64,000 nucleotides of DNA from Sphingobacterium siyangense (lineage in GTDB: Bacteria > Bacteroidota > Bacteroidia > Sphingobacteriales > Sphingobacteriaceae): positions 1 through 64,000 of the forward strand of contig NZ_VLKR01000011.1 of the NCBI RefSeq assembly GCF_007830445.1, in the 5' to 3' direction. The notes under the pieces are model-generated. The model made no database searches. It saw only the letters and a program-made list of their open reading frames with translations, and was not told the DNA's origin. Positions 48,075-57,769 of the stretch are shown here, piece after piece. Each line of letters begins with the position of its first letter. The stretch's first letter is position 1. The position numbers and the translations under genes are program-made.

Positions 48075-50195
48075 CTATTTTTTTGCTTGAAAGTTGATGA
48101 TATAATCGGTCATCACTTTGGCACTTTCATCTTTCACAAAGTCCAGGTCAATTTTAGGTTGAGATTTTCCTTCTTCCCAAGCCGGTTTGCCCTGTAATTT
48201 CAATAAAGCGTTGATGCGGTCTCTATTTTTCTTGAGGTTGTCATCTTTCTCTTTCTTGAACTTGTTTAGCTCCAATGAAATTTTCACATCCTCATCTTTT
48301 TGAGCTTCTTCGATATCCTCTTTCAGATATTTATATTCAAGCGAGTTTTTAATGCGTGCCTCATGCATTGTTTCTAATTTTTTGTCAACAGCACTTAGAT
48401 CAGCTACTTTTTTGAAGTTGCTCGATTGGATTTGATCCCAAGGGAGTGCTGATTTTTCGGAGCTCTCGCCAAATTTCTCTGCAGAGAATTGAGACGGGAA
48501 TACGATATCAGGTGTAACACCTTTATGTTGCGTGCTGCTGCCATTTACACGGTAGAATTTACCCAATGTGATGTTGATCTGTCCATATTGAGGAGCACCT
48601 TCTGGGGTGTCCGGATCTTTTTCCCCTGAGGCTTTTAGCAATAAGCGGCTGGTTGGGCTGATAACGCGTGACATGTCGATTGCCGATTGCACTGTTCCTT
48701 TACCATAACTTTGAGATCCCAAGATAATACCTCTTCCATAATCCTGGATCGCTCCAGCAAAGATTTCAGAAGCCGAAGCCGAGAAGCGGTTGATCATGAT
48801 GCCCAATGGACCATCCCAGGATACACCCGCGTTTTTATCTTCTTCGACATCGATGTTATTTTTTGTGTCTCTTACTTGTACAACTGGACCTTTGTCGATA
48901 AATAAACCGGTTAAATCAATGGCTTCCGGTAAGGAACCGCCACCATTGAATCGCAAATCGATAACCACAGCATCTACTTTTTCTTGTTTCAAGGTGTCTA
49001 AGATTAACCTAACGTCTCTCGTTGTGCTCTTATAGTTTGGATCGCGTCTTCTGTAAGCTTCAAAATCCATGTAGAACTTCGGAATATTGATGATACCCAC
49101 TTTGTACGTTTTTCCATCGGCACCTTTGACGTTCATAATCTCTTTTTTCGCAGACTCTTCTTCAACAACGATTTTCTCACGTACTAAAGATACAATGCGC
49201 GGATGAGAGTTCATGGGCTGACCAGCAGGTATAATTTTCAGGCGGACAATGGTTCCTTTTGGACCTTTGATTTTTGCTACGGCTGCATCAAGTCTCCAGC
49301 CAATAATGTCTTCGAATTCACCATCTTTTCCTTGGGCTACAGCGATGATTTTATCATTGACATGAATGCTCTTGTCTTTGAATATTGGTCCACCGGGGAT
49401 AATTTCAAAGATGCTTACCGCTTCATTATCGATCGATAATCTTGCACCGATCCCTTCAAACGTATTGGCCATTCCCTCATTAAACGCCTGGGCAAAGGAT
49501 GGGTTAAAATAGGACGTATGTGGGTCAACAGCATCGGTCAATGCTTGCATGACCACCTGAAAAGCATCGTTTGCGTTGGTTTTTTTGGCCTGAGAGATCA
49601 AATTAACATAACGTTTTTTTAATGTTTCTACCTGTTTGGTTCGCGCACTGTCGGTCGATTTACCACTGGCAGTTTCTAAGTTAAGCAGGTCGTATTTCAC
49701 CCGTTTACGCCATTGATCGTTGGCTTCATCTGCCGTTTTAAACCAGCCCAGTTTTTCACGGTTAGGTTGGTAATACTCATCCTTTGTATAATCCTGTTTC
49801 TTGTCAATTTCTGAAAGCGCATATTGCATTCTGTCCAGGTATCTCTTCGAATAGACATTAAAAATATGGAATGCCGCAGAAAGATCTCCATTTTTGATAT
49901 CCTGCGCAAGATTGTTTCTGTACGCTTGAAATTCATCAATATCCGATTGAAGCAAGTAATTTTTTCCTTGATCCAAACTTTTGATCAGATTATCGTATAT
50001 GATGCCCGATATCGAATCATTCATTTTGACCTTTTTGTAGCTCGCATTTTCCAATAATCCAGAGACTTCTTTAGCAATAATCTGATGTTGCGTGCTCGGT
50101 TTAAGCCCTCCATCATCAGGAAGCGCTACCCGTGGTTTTGAACCACAAGAAACAATGGATACAACAAAAAGTGCAAATATGAGTTTCCTAAACAT
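48075..50195 (-). CDS. Carboxy-terminal processing protease, Prc/Tsp type lipoprotein
   Basis: A periplasmic S41 protease of 706 residues from MFRKLIFALFVVSIVSCGSKPR, which is a lipoprotein signal with Cys in VSCG. An N-terminal helical region, a PDZ domain (about 245-325; IGARLSIDNEAVSIFEIIPGGPIFK) and the catalytic core follow. The Ser is in NRFSASASEIFAGAIQDYGRG and the Lys in SQSYGKGTVQ, as in E. coli Prc (Ser430, Lys455). The C-terminal DUF3340-like region is present and shows the size and order of the Prc group, not the shorter CtpA. Prc trims or degrades lipoproteins and cell-wall hydrolases. The upstream Met at 50219 would spoil the lipobox placement. Confidence 0.93.
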   Translation of the reverse strand: MFRKLIFALFVVSIVSCGSKPRVALPDDGGLKPSTQHQIIAKEVSGLLENASYKKVKMNDSISGIIYDNLIKSLDQGKNYLLQSDIDEFQAYRNNLAQDIKNGDLSAAFHIFNVYSKRYLDRMQYALSEIDKKQDYTKDEYYQPNREKLGWFKTADEANDQWRKRVKYDLLNLETASGKSTDSARTKQVETLKKRYVNLISQAKKTNANDAFQVVMQALTDAVDPHTSYFNPSFAQAFNEGMANTFEGIGARLSIDNEAVSIFEIIPGGPIFKDKSIHVNDKIIAVAQGKDGEFEDIIGWRLDAAVAKIKGPKGTIVRLKIIPAGQPMNSHPRIVSLVREKIVVEEESAKKEIMNVKGADGKTYKVGIINIPKFYMDFEAYRRRDPNYKSTTRDVRLILDTLKQEKVDAVVIDLRFNGGGSLPEAIDLTGLFIDKGPVVQVRDTKNNIDVEEDKNAGVSWDGPLGIMINRFSASASEIFAGAIQDYGRGIILGSQSYGKGTVQSAIDMSRVISPTSRLLLKASGEKDPDTPEGAPQYGQINITLGKFYRVNGSSTQHKGVTPDIVFPSQFSAEKFGESSEKSALPWDQIQSSNFKKVADLSAVDKKLETMHEARIKNSLEYKYLKEDIEEAQKDEDVKISLELNKFKKEKDDNLKKNRDRINALLKLQGKPAWEEGKSQPKIDLDFVKDESAKVMTDYIINFQAKK

Positions 50196-50403
50196 ATTTT
50201 CGACGGTTTTAATAATCATTTTTATTTAAAAAATATTCAGCTCTTATTGATAAGCGTGCTAAATTTAGTGAAATTCGTAGCACATTATCGCAGAATCTAA
50301 AAATTTATTTGATTTATCCTTCAATATTTACAAAAAGCTTAAAATCTCTTTGTAGACGGCTCTTTCAACAGACCATTAGAAGGGGTAGATTGTTTTAAAT
50401 GTT

Positions 50404-51507
50404 TCAATTGTACAATTCATTTTTTAACTGCGTATAGGCTTTGTAGGTCTGATCAGCAGATGGATAATCTTTTAGCACAAGATATACTTCACCCAGTTTA
50501 TCTAATATTGCCAGTGAGAGCTGTTTGTTATTTTCATCTGAAGCCAATTCAGCGGCCTGCACAAATTCTTTGATCGCCACCTTATAATTACCATCTTTTT
50601 GCTTGGATGAGGCCAGCAAATATTCGATTTCAGCGAGCTCGCTATATAGTTTTTTTGCATTGGCCAAGTCGCGAGCCTGTAGCAGAAACCACTGAGCCTC
50701 GGTAAATTTATCTTGCTTAAAATAAATTTCAGCAAGCATTTCCCATGCAAAAATCTTCCCCTCATAGGCTTTGGCCTTATTGAGTAAAGGGATCGCACTG
50801 CGGATAATATTGTTTTCGGCAGTTTTATAATTTCCCTGACCGGCTCGTGCCATAGCAATTAGAAGCCAGGCGTTGGCTTGGTCTGCATAGCTTTTGCTCT
50901 TCATGGCATAGGTATGATAATTTAGTGCGCTCTCTTCAGCACGTACAAAGTCTCCACGATACAGCTGGAAATTGCTGATGTTCATATTAATGGTAGCAAT
51001 ATCATCCCTGTTATCGGTACGATTTGCCAAGGAAAGCGCCTGATATAGAAATTTTGAGGCGTTGCTGCTATCGTTATTTTTAATTGAAAATAAGGCTGCT
51101 TCATTGGCAAGCGCATAGCCCGCAATCCAGTTTTCAGCTTTTGTTTGTGTCTCTATAGCACTATCCCAGCTATTTGCCGCAGTAGGCATGGGGTTCATCA
51201 AATATTGAAAATGGCCCACGTTATTGGTGCTCCGCAGTTGCAATAACAGTCGCTGGAGCAGAAGCTGCCTGGCAATTTCTTTGCTGAAAGACTTCTTGTC
51301 GGCATAATTCTCTGCTAGTATTTCATTGGCCGTTTTTGGAGGTGGTAAAAAGTAGACCTCTGGACCGATACCTTTAAAAGAAGCATCGTATTGTTTTATT
51401 GCGCCCGTATAATCTTTGGCGGTATGCTGTGCGATTACCTGACATGGTATATTCGTGAATGCAGTCAAAGCGGTAACTATAGCAATCCAGTATTTTGTCA
51501 TTCTCAT
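50404..51507 (-). CDS. Secreted TPR-repeat protein
   Basis: A 367-residue protein with a signal-like N-terminus (MRMTKYWIAIVTALTAFTNIPCQVIAQ, ending at about 27). From about residue 150 the sequence reads as tetratricopeptide-like helix pairs (AEESALNYHTYAMKSKSYADQANAWLLIAMARAGQGNYKTAENNI; KAYEGKIFAWEMLAEIYFKQDKFTEAQWFLLQARDLA; LAILDKLGEVYLVLKDYPSADQTYKAYTQL). Such domains mediate protein contacts; the partner is unknown. It stands between the Prc-like gene, with 209 bp between, and the divergent rarA gene, so it may be transcribed separately from both. Confidence 0.75.
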   Translation of the reverse strand: MRMTKYWIAIVTALTAFTNIPCQVIAQHTAKDYTGAIKQYDASFKGIGPEVYFLPPPKTANEILAENYADKKSFSKEIARQLLLQRLLLQLRSTNNVGHFQYLMNPMPTAANSWDSAIETQTKAENWIAGYALANEAALFSIKNNDSSNASKFLYQALSLANRTDNRDDIATINMNISNFQLYRGDFVRAEESALNYHTYAMKSKSYADQANAWLLIAMARAGQGNYKTAENNIIRSAIPLLNKAKAYEGKIFAWEMLAEIYFKQDKFTEAQWFLLQARDLANAKKLYSELAEIEYLLASSKQKDGNYKVAIKEFVQAAELASDENNKQLSLAILDKLGEVYLVLKDYPSADQTYKAYTQLKNELYN

Positions 51508-51808
51508 AAAATATTACGATATTATTAACGTCTACATAAATTTAGCTAAAGGACAATTTGAGCAATCTACTCCTTCATTCGATAAACCTGTACGGTCGGT
51601 TATGCGCTGCCAAAAGCAATTTACATATATCATAGCGCAAATATGACGAAAAATTGTGTGAAAAAATGTTAAAGTAATATCGAACGGCGAATGATGACCC
51701 TCAAAACTATGCGTGTGAAAGCTTGATGCTTATCGCTTTGCAGAAGTCTTCATCGAAAAGTTTGGATGAATAAAGCTAAAATATTTAGTTGCTATGCCGT
51801 TTAATTTT
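51508..51808. other. Divergent promoter region, TPR gene / rarA
   Basis: 301 bp without a gene. A plus-strand 63-codon frame at 51455-51646 is a shadow. The rarA -7 box follows at 51809. Confidence 0.4.
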
Positions 51809-51816
51809 TAACTTTG
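51809..51816 (+). promoter_or_regulatory. rarA: -7 box of rarA promoter, possibly leaderless
   Basis: TAACTTTG matches TAnnTTTG, with a TTG at 51789-51791 at a 17-nt distance as weak -33 box. Its last base is only four bases before the ATG at 51821, so the transcript may start on or next to the start codon. Confidence 0.5.
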
Positions 51817-51820
51817 TGTT

Positions 51821-53101
51821 ATGGCGACACGAATTCCATTAGCAGAACGACTTAGACCGCGGCAATTGAGTGATTATGTGGGACAACAACATATTGTGGG
51901 CCCAGATGCGGTACTCTATCATGCGATCCAGCAAAAAAATATTCCATCCATGATTTTGTGGGGACCTCCCGGGGTTGGGAAAACAAGTTTGGCCTTGCTG
52001 ATCGCAAGAGCGCTCGACCGGCCTTTCTTTTCATTAAGTGCAATTCAGGCAGGGGTGAAAGATATTCGTGAAGTTATCGAAAAAGCCGAACGGCTGATGA
52101 ACTTCAACCAAGATCAACCCATTTTATTTATTGATGAGATTCACCGTTTTTCCAAGTCGCAGCAGGATTCACTTTTAGGGGCTGTTGAACGCGGGCTTGT
52201 GACACTGATTGGTGCAACAACAGAAAACCCATCGTTCGAGGTCATCTCGGCATTGCTCTCGCGTTGCCAAGTGTATGTATTGGAACATCTTTCGGAAGAA
52301 GATCTTATTGGATTAATTCAAAAAGCATTACATGAAGATGAATATTTACAGAAACAAGCGATTGTTGTCGAAGAATATGAGGCCTTGTTGCGGTTGTCTG
52401 GTGGCGATGCACGTAAATTGTTGAATGTTCTCGAATTGGTTGTGAATGCTGCAGTATTGCACAAAGAGCCAATTACTAATGCTTTTGTATTGAAGCAGGT
52501 ACAGCAAAATATGGCCATTTATGATAAAGCGGGTGAGCAGCATTACGATATAATTTCGGCCTTTATTAAATCAATCCGCGGGTCTGATCCGAATGCCGCG
52601 GTCTATTGGCTTGCACGGATGATCTCAGGCGGGGAGGATCCATCCTTTATTGCACGGAGGTTGTTGATTTTAGCTTCTGAAGATATTGGCAATGCCAATC
52701 CGAATGCCTTGTTGTTGGCGAACAATTGCTTTCAGGCTGTCAATGTTATTGGGTGGCCCGAATCACGTATCATTCTTTCGCAAACGGTTATCTATTTGGC
52801 GACTTCAGTTAAAAGCAACGCTTCCTATGAAGCAATCAATAAAGCGCAGGCCTTGGTGAAACAAACTGGTGATCTGTCTGTACCGCTGAATATCCGTAAT
52901 GCGCCGACCAAATTGATGAAGGACTTAAACTATGGGGCCGAATACAAATATGCACATGCCTATCCGGGAAACTTTGTCGTTCAGGAATTTCTGCCCAAAG
53001 AAATTAGTGGCGTCAAATTGTATGAGCCTGGGCAAAATTCACAGGAGGAAAAATTGAGACAGAGTTTACGGGACAAATGGAAAGAGAAATATAAGTATTA
53101 A
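51821..53101 (+). CDS. rarA: Replication-associated recombination protein A (MgsA/RarA)
   Basis: AAA+ ATPase that acts at stalled replication forks, related to clamp loaders. The 426-residue protein has Walker A GPPGVGKTSLALLIA, Walker B LFIDEIHRFSKSQQDSLLGAVE, sensor 1 LIGATTENPSFEVISALLSR and the C-terminal MgsA-like region with ISAFIKSIRGSDPNAAVYWLARMISGGEDPSFIARRLLILASEDIG. The length and signature match RarA firmly. Its promoter box lies very close to the ATG. Confidence 0.95.
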   Translation: MATRIPLAERLRPRQLSDYVGQQHIVGPDAVLYHAIQQKNIPSMILWGPPGVGKTSLALLIARALDRPFFSLSAIQAGVKDIREVIEKAERLMNFNQDQPILFIDEIHRFSKSQQDSLLGAVERGLVTLIGATTENPSFEVISALLSRCQVYVLEHLSEEDLIGLIQKALHEDEYLQKQAIVVEEYEALLRLSGGDARKLLNVLELVVNAAVLHKEPITNAFVLKQVQQNMAIYDKAGEQHYDIISAFIKSIRGSDPNAAVYWLARMISGGEDPSFIARRLLILASEDIGNANPNALLLANNCFQAVNVIGWPESRIILSQTVIYLATSVKSNASYEAINKAQALVKQTGDLSVPLNIRNAPTKLMKDLNYGAEYKYAHAYPGNFVVQEFLPKEISGVKLYEPGQNSQEEKLRQSLRDKWKEKYKY

Positions 53102-53202
53102 ATCAATATGTCATAAAAAACGGGCTTGGCGGGTATTTTTTGATTTTGTTAAAACTATCTTATGCCTTTGCTTGTTCTCCTAACGTTTTTCAATAGGTAG
53201 TA

Positions 53203-53240
53203 AACACGTTGGCACTCCCCATGGTCAGCGTGTTTTTTTT
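53203..53240 (+). terminator. rarA: Terminator of rarA
   Basis: AACACGTTGGC and GTCAGCGTGTT form an imperfect stem followed by eight T residues about 140 nt after rarA. Confidence 0.65.
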
Positions 53241-53290
53241 ATTGTGGATCGGAGTAAATTAATTATGTTTGTTTTACAAATGTTTCAACT

Positions 53291-54799
53291 ATGAACGTAG
53301 CGCCATTAAAACAAACAGGACGTTTGGCTATCCTAGCACTGACTGGACTTTTAGTTTTCTCTTGTAAAAAGGATAGCCCTGAACCTGAGCCTGAGCCTGA
53401 ACCCGAACCAGTGGAGCGTACCGAAGCGCAGCTGATCAAAGATGATATCTATAAGTATTATAAGTTATATTCACTTTGGGACAAATCCATTCCTGATTAT
53501 ACCAGTGATCCTTCTCAATTCACCGATAAATATGGCTCAGCAGATTTGGTGCTCGACGCATTGAAGAAAATGACCCCAGCACATGCTTCTTATTCAGGAG
53601 GTGTATTGGACCGGTTTTCCTATATGTTGGGGCTAGATGGTTATAATACCGGAACAACAGCTTCTGGCAGGCTTAAAATGGATACGAACGACGGGTATGG
53701 CATCTATGTGCAATTGGGAACTGAAGATGGGAAGACAGCACAGCCTATCATCTATTTTGTCGAGGGCGGATCGCCTGCCCAAAAAGCGGGTTTCAGACGG
53801 TCTGATTTTATTACAGCTGTCAACGGCGATTCCGACTACTCCATTGCTGTTACCTGTACAGCAACTGGCTGCAGCATTGATGATGCCAGTGCTCGGGACA
53901 AGATGATGAACAAACTGAATGCAGCCTTGGACGCGGGTACACTTAAACTGCAGGTTAAACATCAGGACGGGACAACGATGAGCGAAGATCTTACTTACGC
54001 CAATGGTTATACGATCAATCCAATTTATAAAGATGAGGTCTACACCTACAATGGCAGTAGTGTTGGTTATTTGGCCCTGTCTTCGTTTGAAGAGATTGGC
54101 AGCAGTGCGACCAACAAAAAGAATATGGACGATGCCTTTACGAAGTTTCAAACTGCCGGTATTAAGAGCCTGATTGTTGATCTGCGTTACAATGGAGGAG
54201 GTTACGTCGAATCCTCCGTGTATGTTGCCGATAAAATCGCTGGAACCATCGGTGCGGATAAGCGATTGATGTTGACCTATGATGTAAACGATTACATCAA
54301 AAATGATGCACAGCTCAGCAAGGAATTTGCAAATACCTATTTCAGCGGGAGCAGTAGTCTCAATCTGACTAAGGTTTACTTTCTTGTGAGCGAGGGTACT
54401 GCCTCAGCGGCAGAGATGTTGATCAATGTGCTCAAACCACATCTGACCGTCGAGGTGATCGCTTCGGGTAGCCGAACCTACGGTAAGCCTGTCGGATTTT
54501 TTGAAGAAGTGATTCGTAATAAAGTCTCCTTTTGGCCAGTATCCTTTATGCTCCGCAATTCAAAAGGTGTATCTGAGTATTGGGACGGACTTAGTCCCGA
54601 TAAAAGTAATGTTGATGATTATGTTTTTGTCGACTTTGGCGATAAGAAGGAGACGATGCTGGCTACGGCATTGAATGATGCTTTGCCCGGTATCACAACT
54701 AAGGCTGCATTAAGTACTGTGAGCAGCAAAAGCCGCAGAAGCATTAGCCAAGGGCTGATCAATCCCCGTCCCGAGCGCGGCATGTTCAAGAAACGTTAA
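53291..54799 (+). CDS. S41-family peptidase lipoprotein
   Basis: A 502-residue lipoprotein: the signal ends in LLVFSCKKD and the mature protein starts with a Glu-Pro tether (PEPEPEPEPEPVE). A helical N-terminal part (about 40-125) is followed by a PDZ domain (about 130-235) and the S41 core: LIVDLRYNGGGYV, the Ser in VSEGTASAAEMLINVLKP and Lys in GSRTYGKPVGFFEE. Relatives in Bacteroidota cleave exported peptides or proteins, but no substrate is known. It is the second S41 enzyme in this 7-kb stretch and is not closely related to the Prc-like one. Confidence 0.9.
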   Translation: MNVAPLKQTGRLAILALTGLLVFSCKKDSPEPEPEPEPEPVERTEAQLIKDDIYKYYKLYSLWDKSIPDYTSDPSQFTDKYGSADLVLDALKKMTPAHASYSGGVLDRFSYMLGLDGYNTGTTASGRLKMDTNDGYGIYVQLGTEDGKTAQPIIYFVEGGSPAQKAGFRRSDFITAVNGDSDYSIAVTCTATGCSIDDASARDKMMNKLNAALDAGTLKLQVKHQDGTTMSEDLTYANGYTINPIYKDEVYTYNGSSVGYLALSSFEEIGSSATNKKNMDDAFTKFQTAGIKSLIVDLRYNGGGYVESSVYVADKIAGTIGADKRLMLTYDVNDYIKNDAQLSKEFANTYFSGSSSLNLTKVYFLVSEGTASAAEMLINVLKPHLTVEVIASGSRTYGKPVGFFEEVIRNKVSFWPVSFMLRNSKGVSEYWDGLSPDKSNVDDYVFVDFGDKKETMLATALNDALPGITTKAALSTVSSKSRRSISQGLINPRPERGMFKKR

Positions 54800-54813
54800 T
54801 CAAAAAAAGCTAT

Positions 54814-54857
54814 AAAAAAATCCCCCAAAGGTCTCGTCGACAAATGGGGGATTTTTT
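54814..54857. terminator. Bidirectional terminator
   Basis: AAAAAATCCCCCA and TGGGGGATTTTTT form a 13-bp stem around a loop of about 17 bases. It ends the S41 lipoprotein gene. Confidence 0.85.
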
Positions 54858-55047
54858 ATTTCATTTCTTCGCACGTTCTTCGTATTGTGTTCGGACCGCG
54901 TTCGGGGCTGATGAATACGTATAGAAATTTTGTGCAGGTACTGAACAGATAATTCCTGTTCGGGATCTGGTCAAGGTCTGTTGCCTATTGGGTCAAAGTC
55001 TGTCCGCATCCGAAGCAGGTACGAACAAAGTACGAATCTGATCCCTT

Positions 55048-55962
55048 TTATTCGTTCGAAAAAAGATAAGAATGGCACAGTTCTGCCGCAGCAGCATCCG
55101 GTAAGCATTTTAAGTAACCAACAGGAACCTGAGCGATAATCTTTTCCAAAATGGTATTCATGTTGGAAAATAATTCCTTGTTCCACCGGATAGAAGTACA
55201 GCTGGGTAATACCGCGATAAAGCCTTTAAGCCCCGTTTGCCACTCAAACTCATTCATTGGAGCCTGTTGCAGACGAACAAATCCTTGTAAGGGCAGTTGT
55301 TCATTTTTATAACAAGGCGTCTTGCCGCTCCATGGTGTTCCATAAATTAATACACCTTCATCAGTTATTCGAATGGCTGGATTATCGTCGTTGAGTAAAA
55401 CGGTGTTTGGAATATGTTTTAACCACAATCGGCTATGCGTACTTTTTCCTGTACCACTCTTGCCAAGAAATGCCACACCTTTGCCTTCGTGGTTGACAAC
55501 TGACGCGTGGATCATGATTGTATTGTGTAAAAGACTTGCTTGTCCGAAGATCATCATGGCCATCCAGGTAATAACACCGCCCTGTTCATCCGCTGAGCTT
55601 GTTGGGACATAAAGCGTTGAATGTTCAAAGTTGCGGTCACTTTGGAGGTACCAAAGTCCGTTTCCCTGTTCGTTGCTGATTGTTGTGATGAACGTATCCT
55701 CTTTTTCATAAAAGCGAAATCGATCTCCCCATGCAATAGATTCGTCAGTCCGAAGTGTGCCCAAATCCTCAGGTATTGGTGCTTTTGCCAGACTGACCGT
55801 GATGCTGATATCTGTTTTGTCGCTGGAGTCTAGCCATTGGAAATCCCGAAACGAAGGAAGGAGCTGTGCTAGCGGATAATTTACGGGATGATTAAACTCC
55901 AGTATTGATTCCGCGATGCGGTAGCGAGTCTGGGATAATTCGGATGATGTCGTCAAATTCAT
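55048..55962 (-). CDS. HPr-kinase-like protein in peptide-modification operon
   Basis: A 304-residue protein with the fold region of HPr kinase/PEP carboxykinase: HASVV at 152-156, P-loop GKSGTGKST at 167-175 and LNDDNPAI at 190-197, with WSGKTPCYKN following. It lacks the N-terminal HPr-kinase domain and is not the carbon-regulatory enzyme. Similar stand-alone kinases occur with PqqD-type proteins in peptide gene clusters, where lasso peptide kinases phosphorylate the C-terminal Ser of the product. It is the last gene of the minus-strand operon, and a 25-codon frame ends 10 bp before it. A peptide or small-molecule target is inferred. Confidence 0.82.
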   Translation of the reverse strand: MNLTTSSELSQTRYRIAESILEFNHPVNYPLAQLLPSFRDFQWLDSSDKTDISITVSLAKAPIPEDLGTLRTDESIAWGDRFRFYEKEDTFITTISNEQGNGLWYLQSDRNFEHSTLYVPTSSADEQGGVITWMAMMIFGQASLLHNTIMIHASVVNHEGKGVAFLGKSGTGKSTHSRLWLKHIPNTVLLNDDNPAIRITDEGVLIYGTPWSGKTPCYKNEQLPLQGFVRLQQAPMNEFEWQTGLKGFIAVLPSCTSIRWNKELFSNMNTILEKIIAQVPVGYLKCLPDAAAAELCHSYLFSNE

Positions 55963-55972
55963 GTTTCAATAA

Positions 55973-56050
55973 TTATTTCGTGGGCGCGCTATGCCCATGT
56001 TGTCTCTTAAAAATTTGTTCGAAAATCAGGCCTAAGTAGTTGCCGGTCAT
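55973..56050 (-). CDS. Candidate small peptide gene upstream of kinase
   Basis: A 25-codon frame in the 177-bp gap between the ABC exporter and the kinase. It starts with ATG after purine-rich GATAAAAAGAA, encodes MTGNYLGLIFEQIFKRQ and ends HGHSAPTK. The first 15 residues could form an amphipathic helix like a leader, and the tail holds Ser and Thr. Its stop is 10 bp before the kinase start, so translation would be coupled. No known precursor family is recognised and chance cannot be excluded at this length. Confidence 0.4.
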   Translation of the reverse strand: MTGNYLGLIFEQIFKRQHGHSAPTK

Positions 56051-56139
56051 TTCTTTTTATCTCATAGCTGTTGTCAGCTACTTCTTTTCATTTGTCTATT
56101 GTGCAGTTATGTGTCTTATCGATCCGCTATGTTGAATTT

Positions 56140-57765
56140 TTATTCGAGATAAATACGTTGCTGGCATTGTTCGGCCAGGTGCAGGTCATGAGTTACAAAC
56201 AAGCATATTTTGTGCTTTCCATGTTCCAATAGTCGATGAATTAACGTATCCGATGTCGTCTTATCCAATGCGGAAGTAACCTCATCGAAGAGCCATATGT
56301 CACCATCGTGCATGAGTGCGCGGGCAATCGCAACGCGTTGTGCCTGCCCTTCCGATAGGCCGATGCCAGATTCACCGACGACGGTATCGATGCCGTCGGG
56401 TAGGTCAAATACAAATTCCGCACAAGCCAGCCAAAGTGCTTTTTGCATGTCCATTGCGCCTTCGTCTTTGACATGAAGGAGTAAATTCTCACGAATGGTA
56501 CCGCTGAATAGCGAATTTCCCTGCGGAATATAAGCGAGGTTGATCCGATGGCTGGCCGTTAACTCCCTTTCACCATCCTTATCTAACAGCGTAATCTGTC
56601 CTTTTTCAGCTTTTAGCAGTGCAAGCAGCAAACGGATCAATGTTGTCTTTCCTTTTCCACTCGGTCCGATGATAGCGGTGGGCTCACCCGCCTTTAAGGA
56701 AAGGTTTAAATTTCGTAACACCCATTTATCTTCATAGCGAAACGAGAGATCATTGATACGAAGTTCCGCTGTTTCATGGAGACGTTGCTGTGTCACTTGC
56801 GGCTCGATTTCTCCAGCTTGTAGTTCCAATAGACGGTCTGCGGATACCCGGAAACGCACAAAGCCGGGTATATAAGCAATCAGTGCGAGGATAGGCGATT
56901 GTATCCGTGCAACGAGTTGTAGGAAAGCGGTCATTGTTCCGAATGAAATCTGTCCCGCCTGTAATCGATAGATCCCCCAGATAAAAGCGATTAAATAACC
57001 CGCATTCATGGCTACTTTCATGGCTCCCTGAGTGTATGTGGAGAAGTTGAGCTGGCGTATTTTCAAGAATAATAATTGATGCTGGCTCGCTAGGAGTTTC
57101 TCTCTTCTTTTTGGGAAGATGCCCATGGCCCGAATGAGGAGTCGAAAACGAAGATTTTCCTGCAGCACCTTTGAAAAGTTGCTTTCCTCTTCCTTGACTT
57201 CCTTGCTAAGCTTACGCATCTTGCGGAAATACAATTTTGAAAATACAAAAAGAGGGGATATGGCCAGTATCATCAGCGCCAGCATCGGGTCCATGTACCA
57301 AAGAAAACCGACTGAGGCCAATAGCTGGATCGTGGTTAATATAAAAGACAAGAATGTATTGGCGATGGTATTGGCGACTTCTTCACAGTCCGTCTGGATG
57401 CGGATCTGGATATCGCCGGTATGCCAGTTTTTGACTAATTGCCATATGGAGAGCATTTGCGCGTCGAGCATCGTTCGTTGGAGCTGGAGCGTAAGCTTCA
57501 ATTTGATCTGCTCCATCATGCGACCCGAATAGCCCTTGATTCCGACATTTAAGGCAATACTTCCCACGATGCCAATCAGTAGCCATTTCAGTGGTAAGCC
57601 CCCATGAGATGTGGCCGTGTCGACAGCTTTTTTGGATAAAAACACAAAAGCGAGGGAAAGGCCAATGCAGATCATTTCCAGTATGAAATAGAGGAACAGT
57701 TTGCTTCGGTATCCCTGGGTGATTGACCAAGCCCAACGCAGGTGTTGCTTCAAGCTATTGTTGTT
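56140..57765 (-). CDS. ABC exporter (permease-ATPase fusion)
   Basis: From MNNNSLKQHLRWAW at 57765 the product has 541 residues: six membrane segments (about 1-310) fused to an ATPase domain with Walker A GPSGKGKTTL, signature LSEGQAQRVAIARAL and Walker B DIWLFDEVTSALD. There is no C39 peptidase domain at the N-terminus, so leader removal would need another protein. It follows the PqqD-family gene by 4 bp and so is co-translated with it. The longer frame to 57840 overlaps the PqqD gene and is not preferred. Export of a small peptide or metabolite is inferred from the neighbours. Confidence 0.88.
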   Translation of the reverse strand, partial: NNNSLKQHLRWAWSITQGYRSKLFLYFILEMICIGLSLAFVFLSKKAVDTATSHGGLPLKWLLIGIVGSIALNVGIKGYSGRMMEQIKLKLTLQLQRTMLDAQMLSIWQLVKNWHTGDIQIRIQTDCEEVANTIANTFLSFILTTIQLLASVGFLWYMDPMLALMILAISPLFVFSKLYFRKMRKLSKEVKEEESNFSKVLQENLRFRLLIRAMGIFPKRREKLLASQHQLLFLKIRQLNFSTYTQGAMKVAMNAGYLIAFIWGIYRLQAGQISFGTMTAFLQLVARIQSPILALIAYIPGFVRFRVSADRLLELQAGEIEPQVTQQRLHETAELRINDLSFRYEDKWVLRNLNLSLKAGEPTAIIGPSGKGKTTLIRLLLALLKAEKGQITLLDKDGERELTASHRINLAYIPQGNSLFSGTIRENLLLHVKDEGAMDMQKALWLACAEFVFDLPDGIDTVVGESGIGLSEGQAQRVAIARALMHDGDIWLFDEVTSALDKTTSDTLIHRLLEHGKHKICLFVTHDLHLAEQCQQRIYLE

Positions 57766-57769
57766 CATT

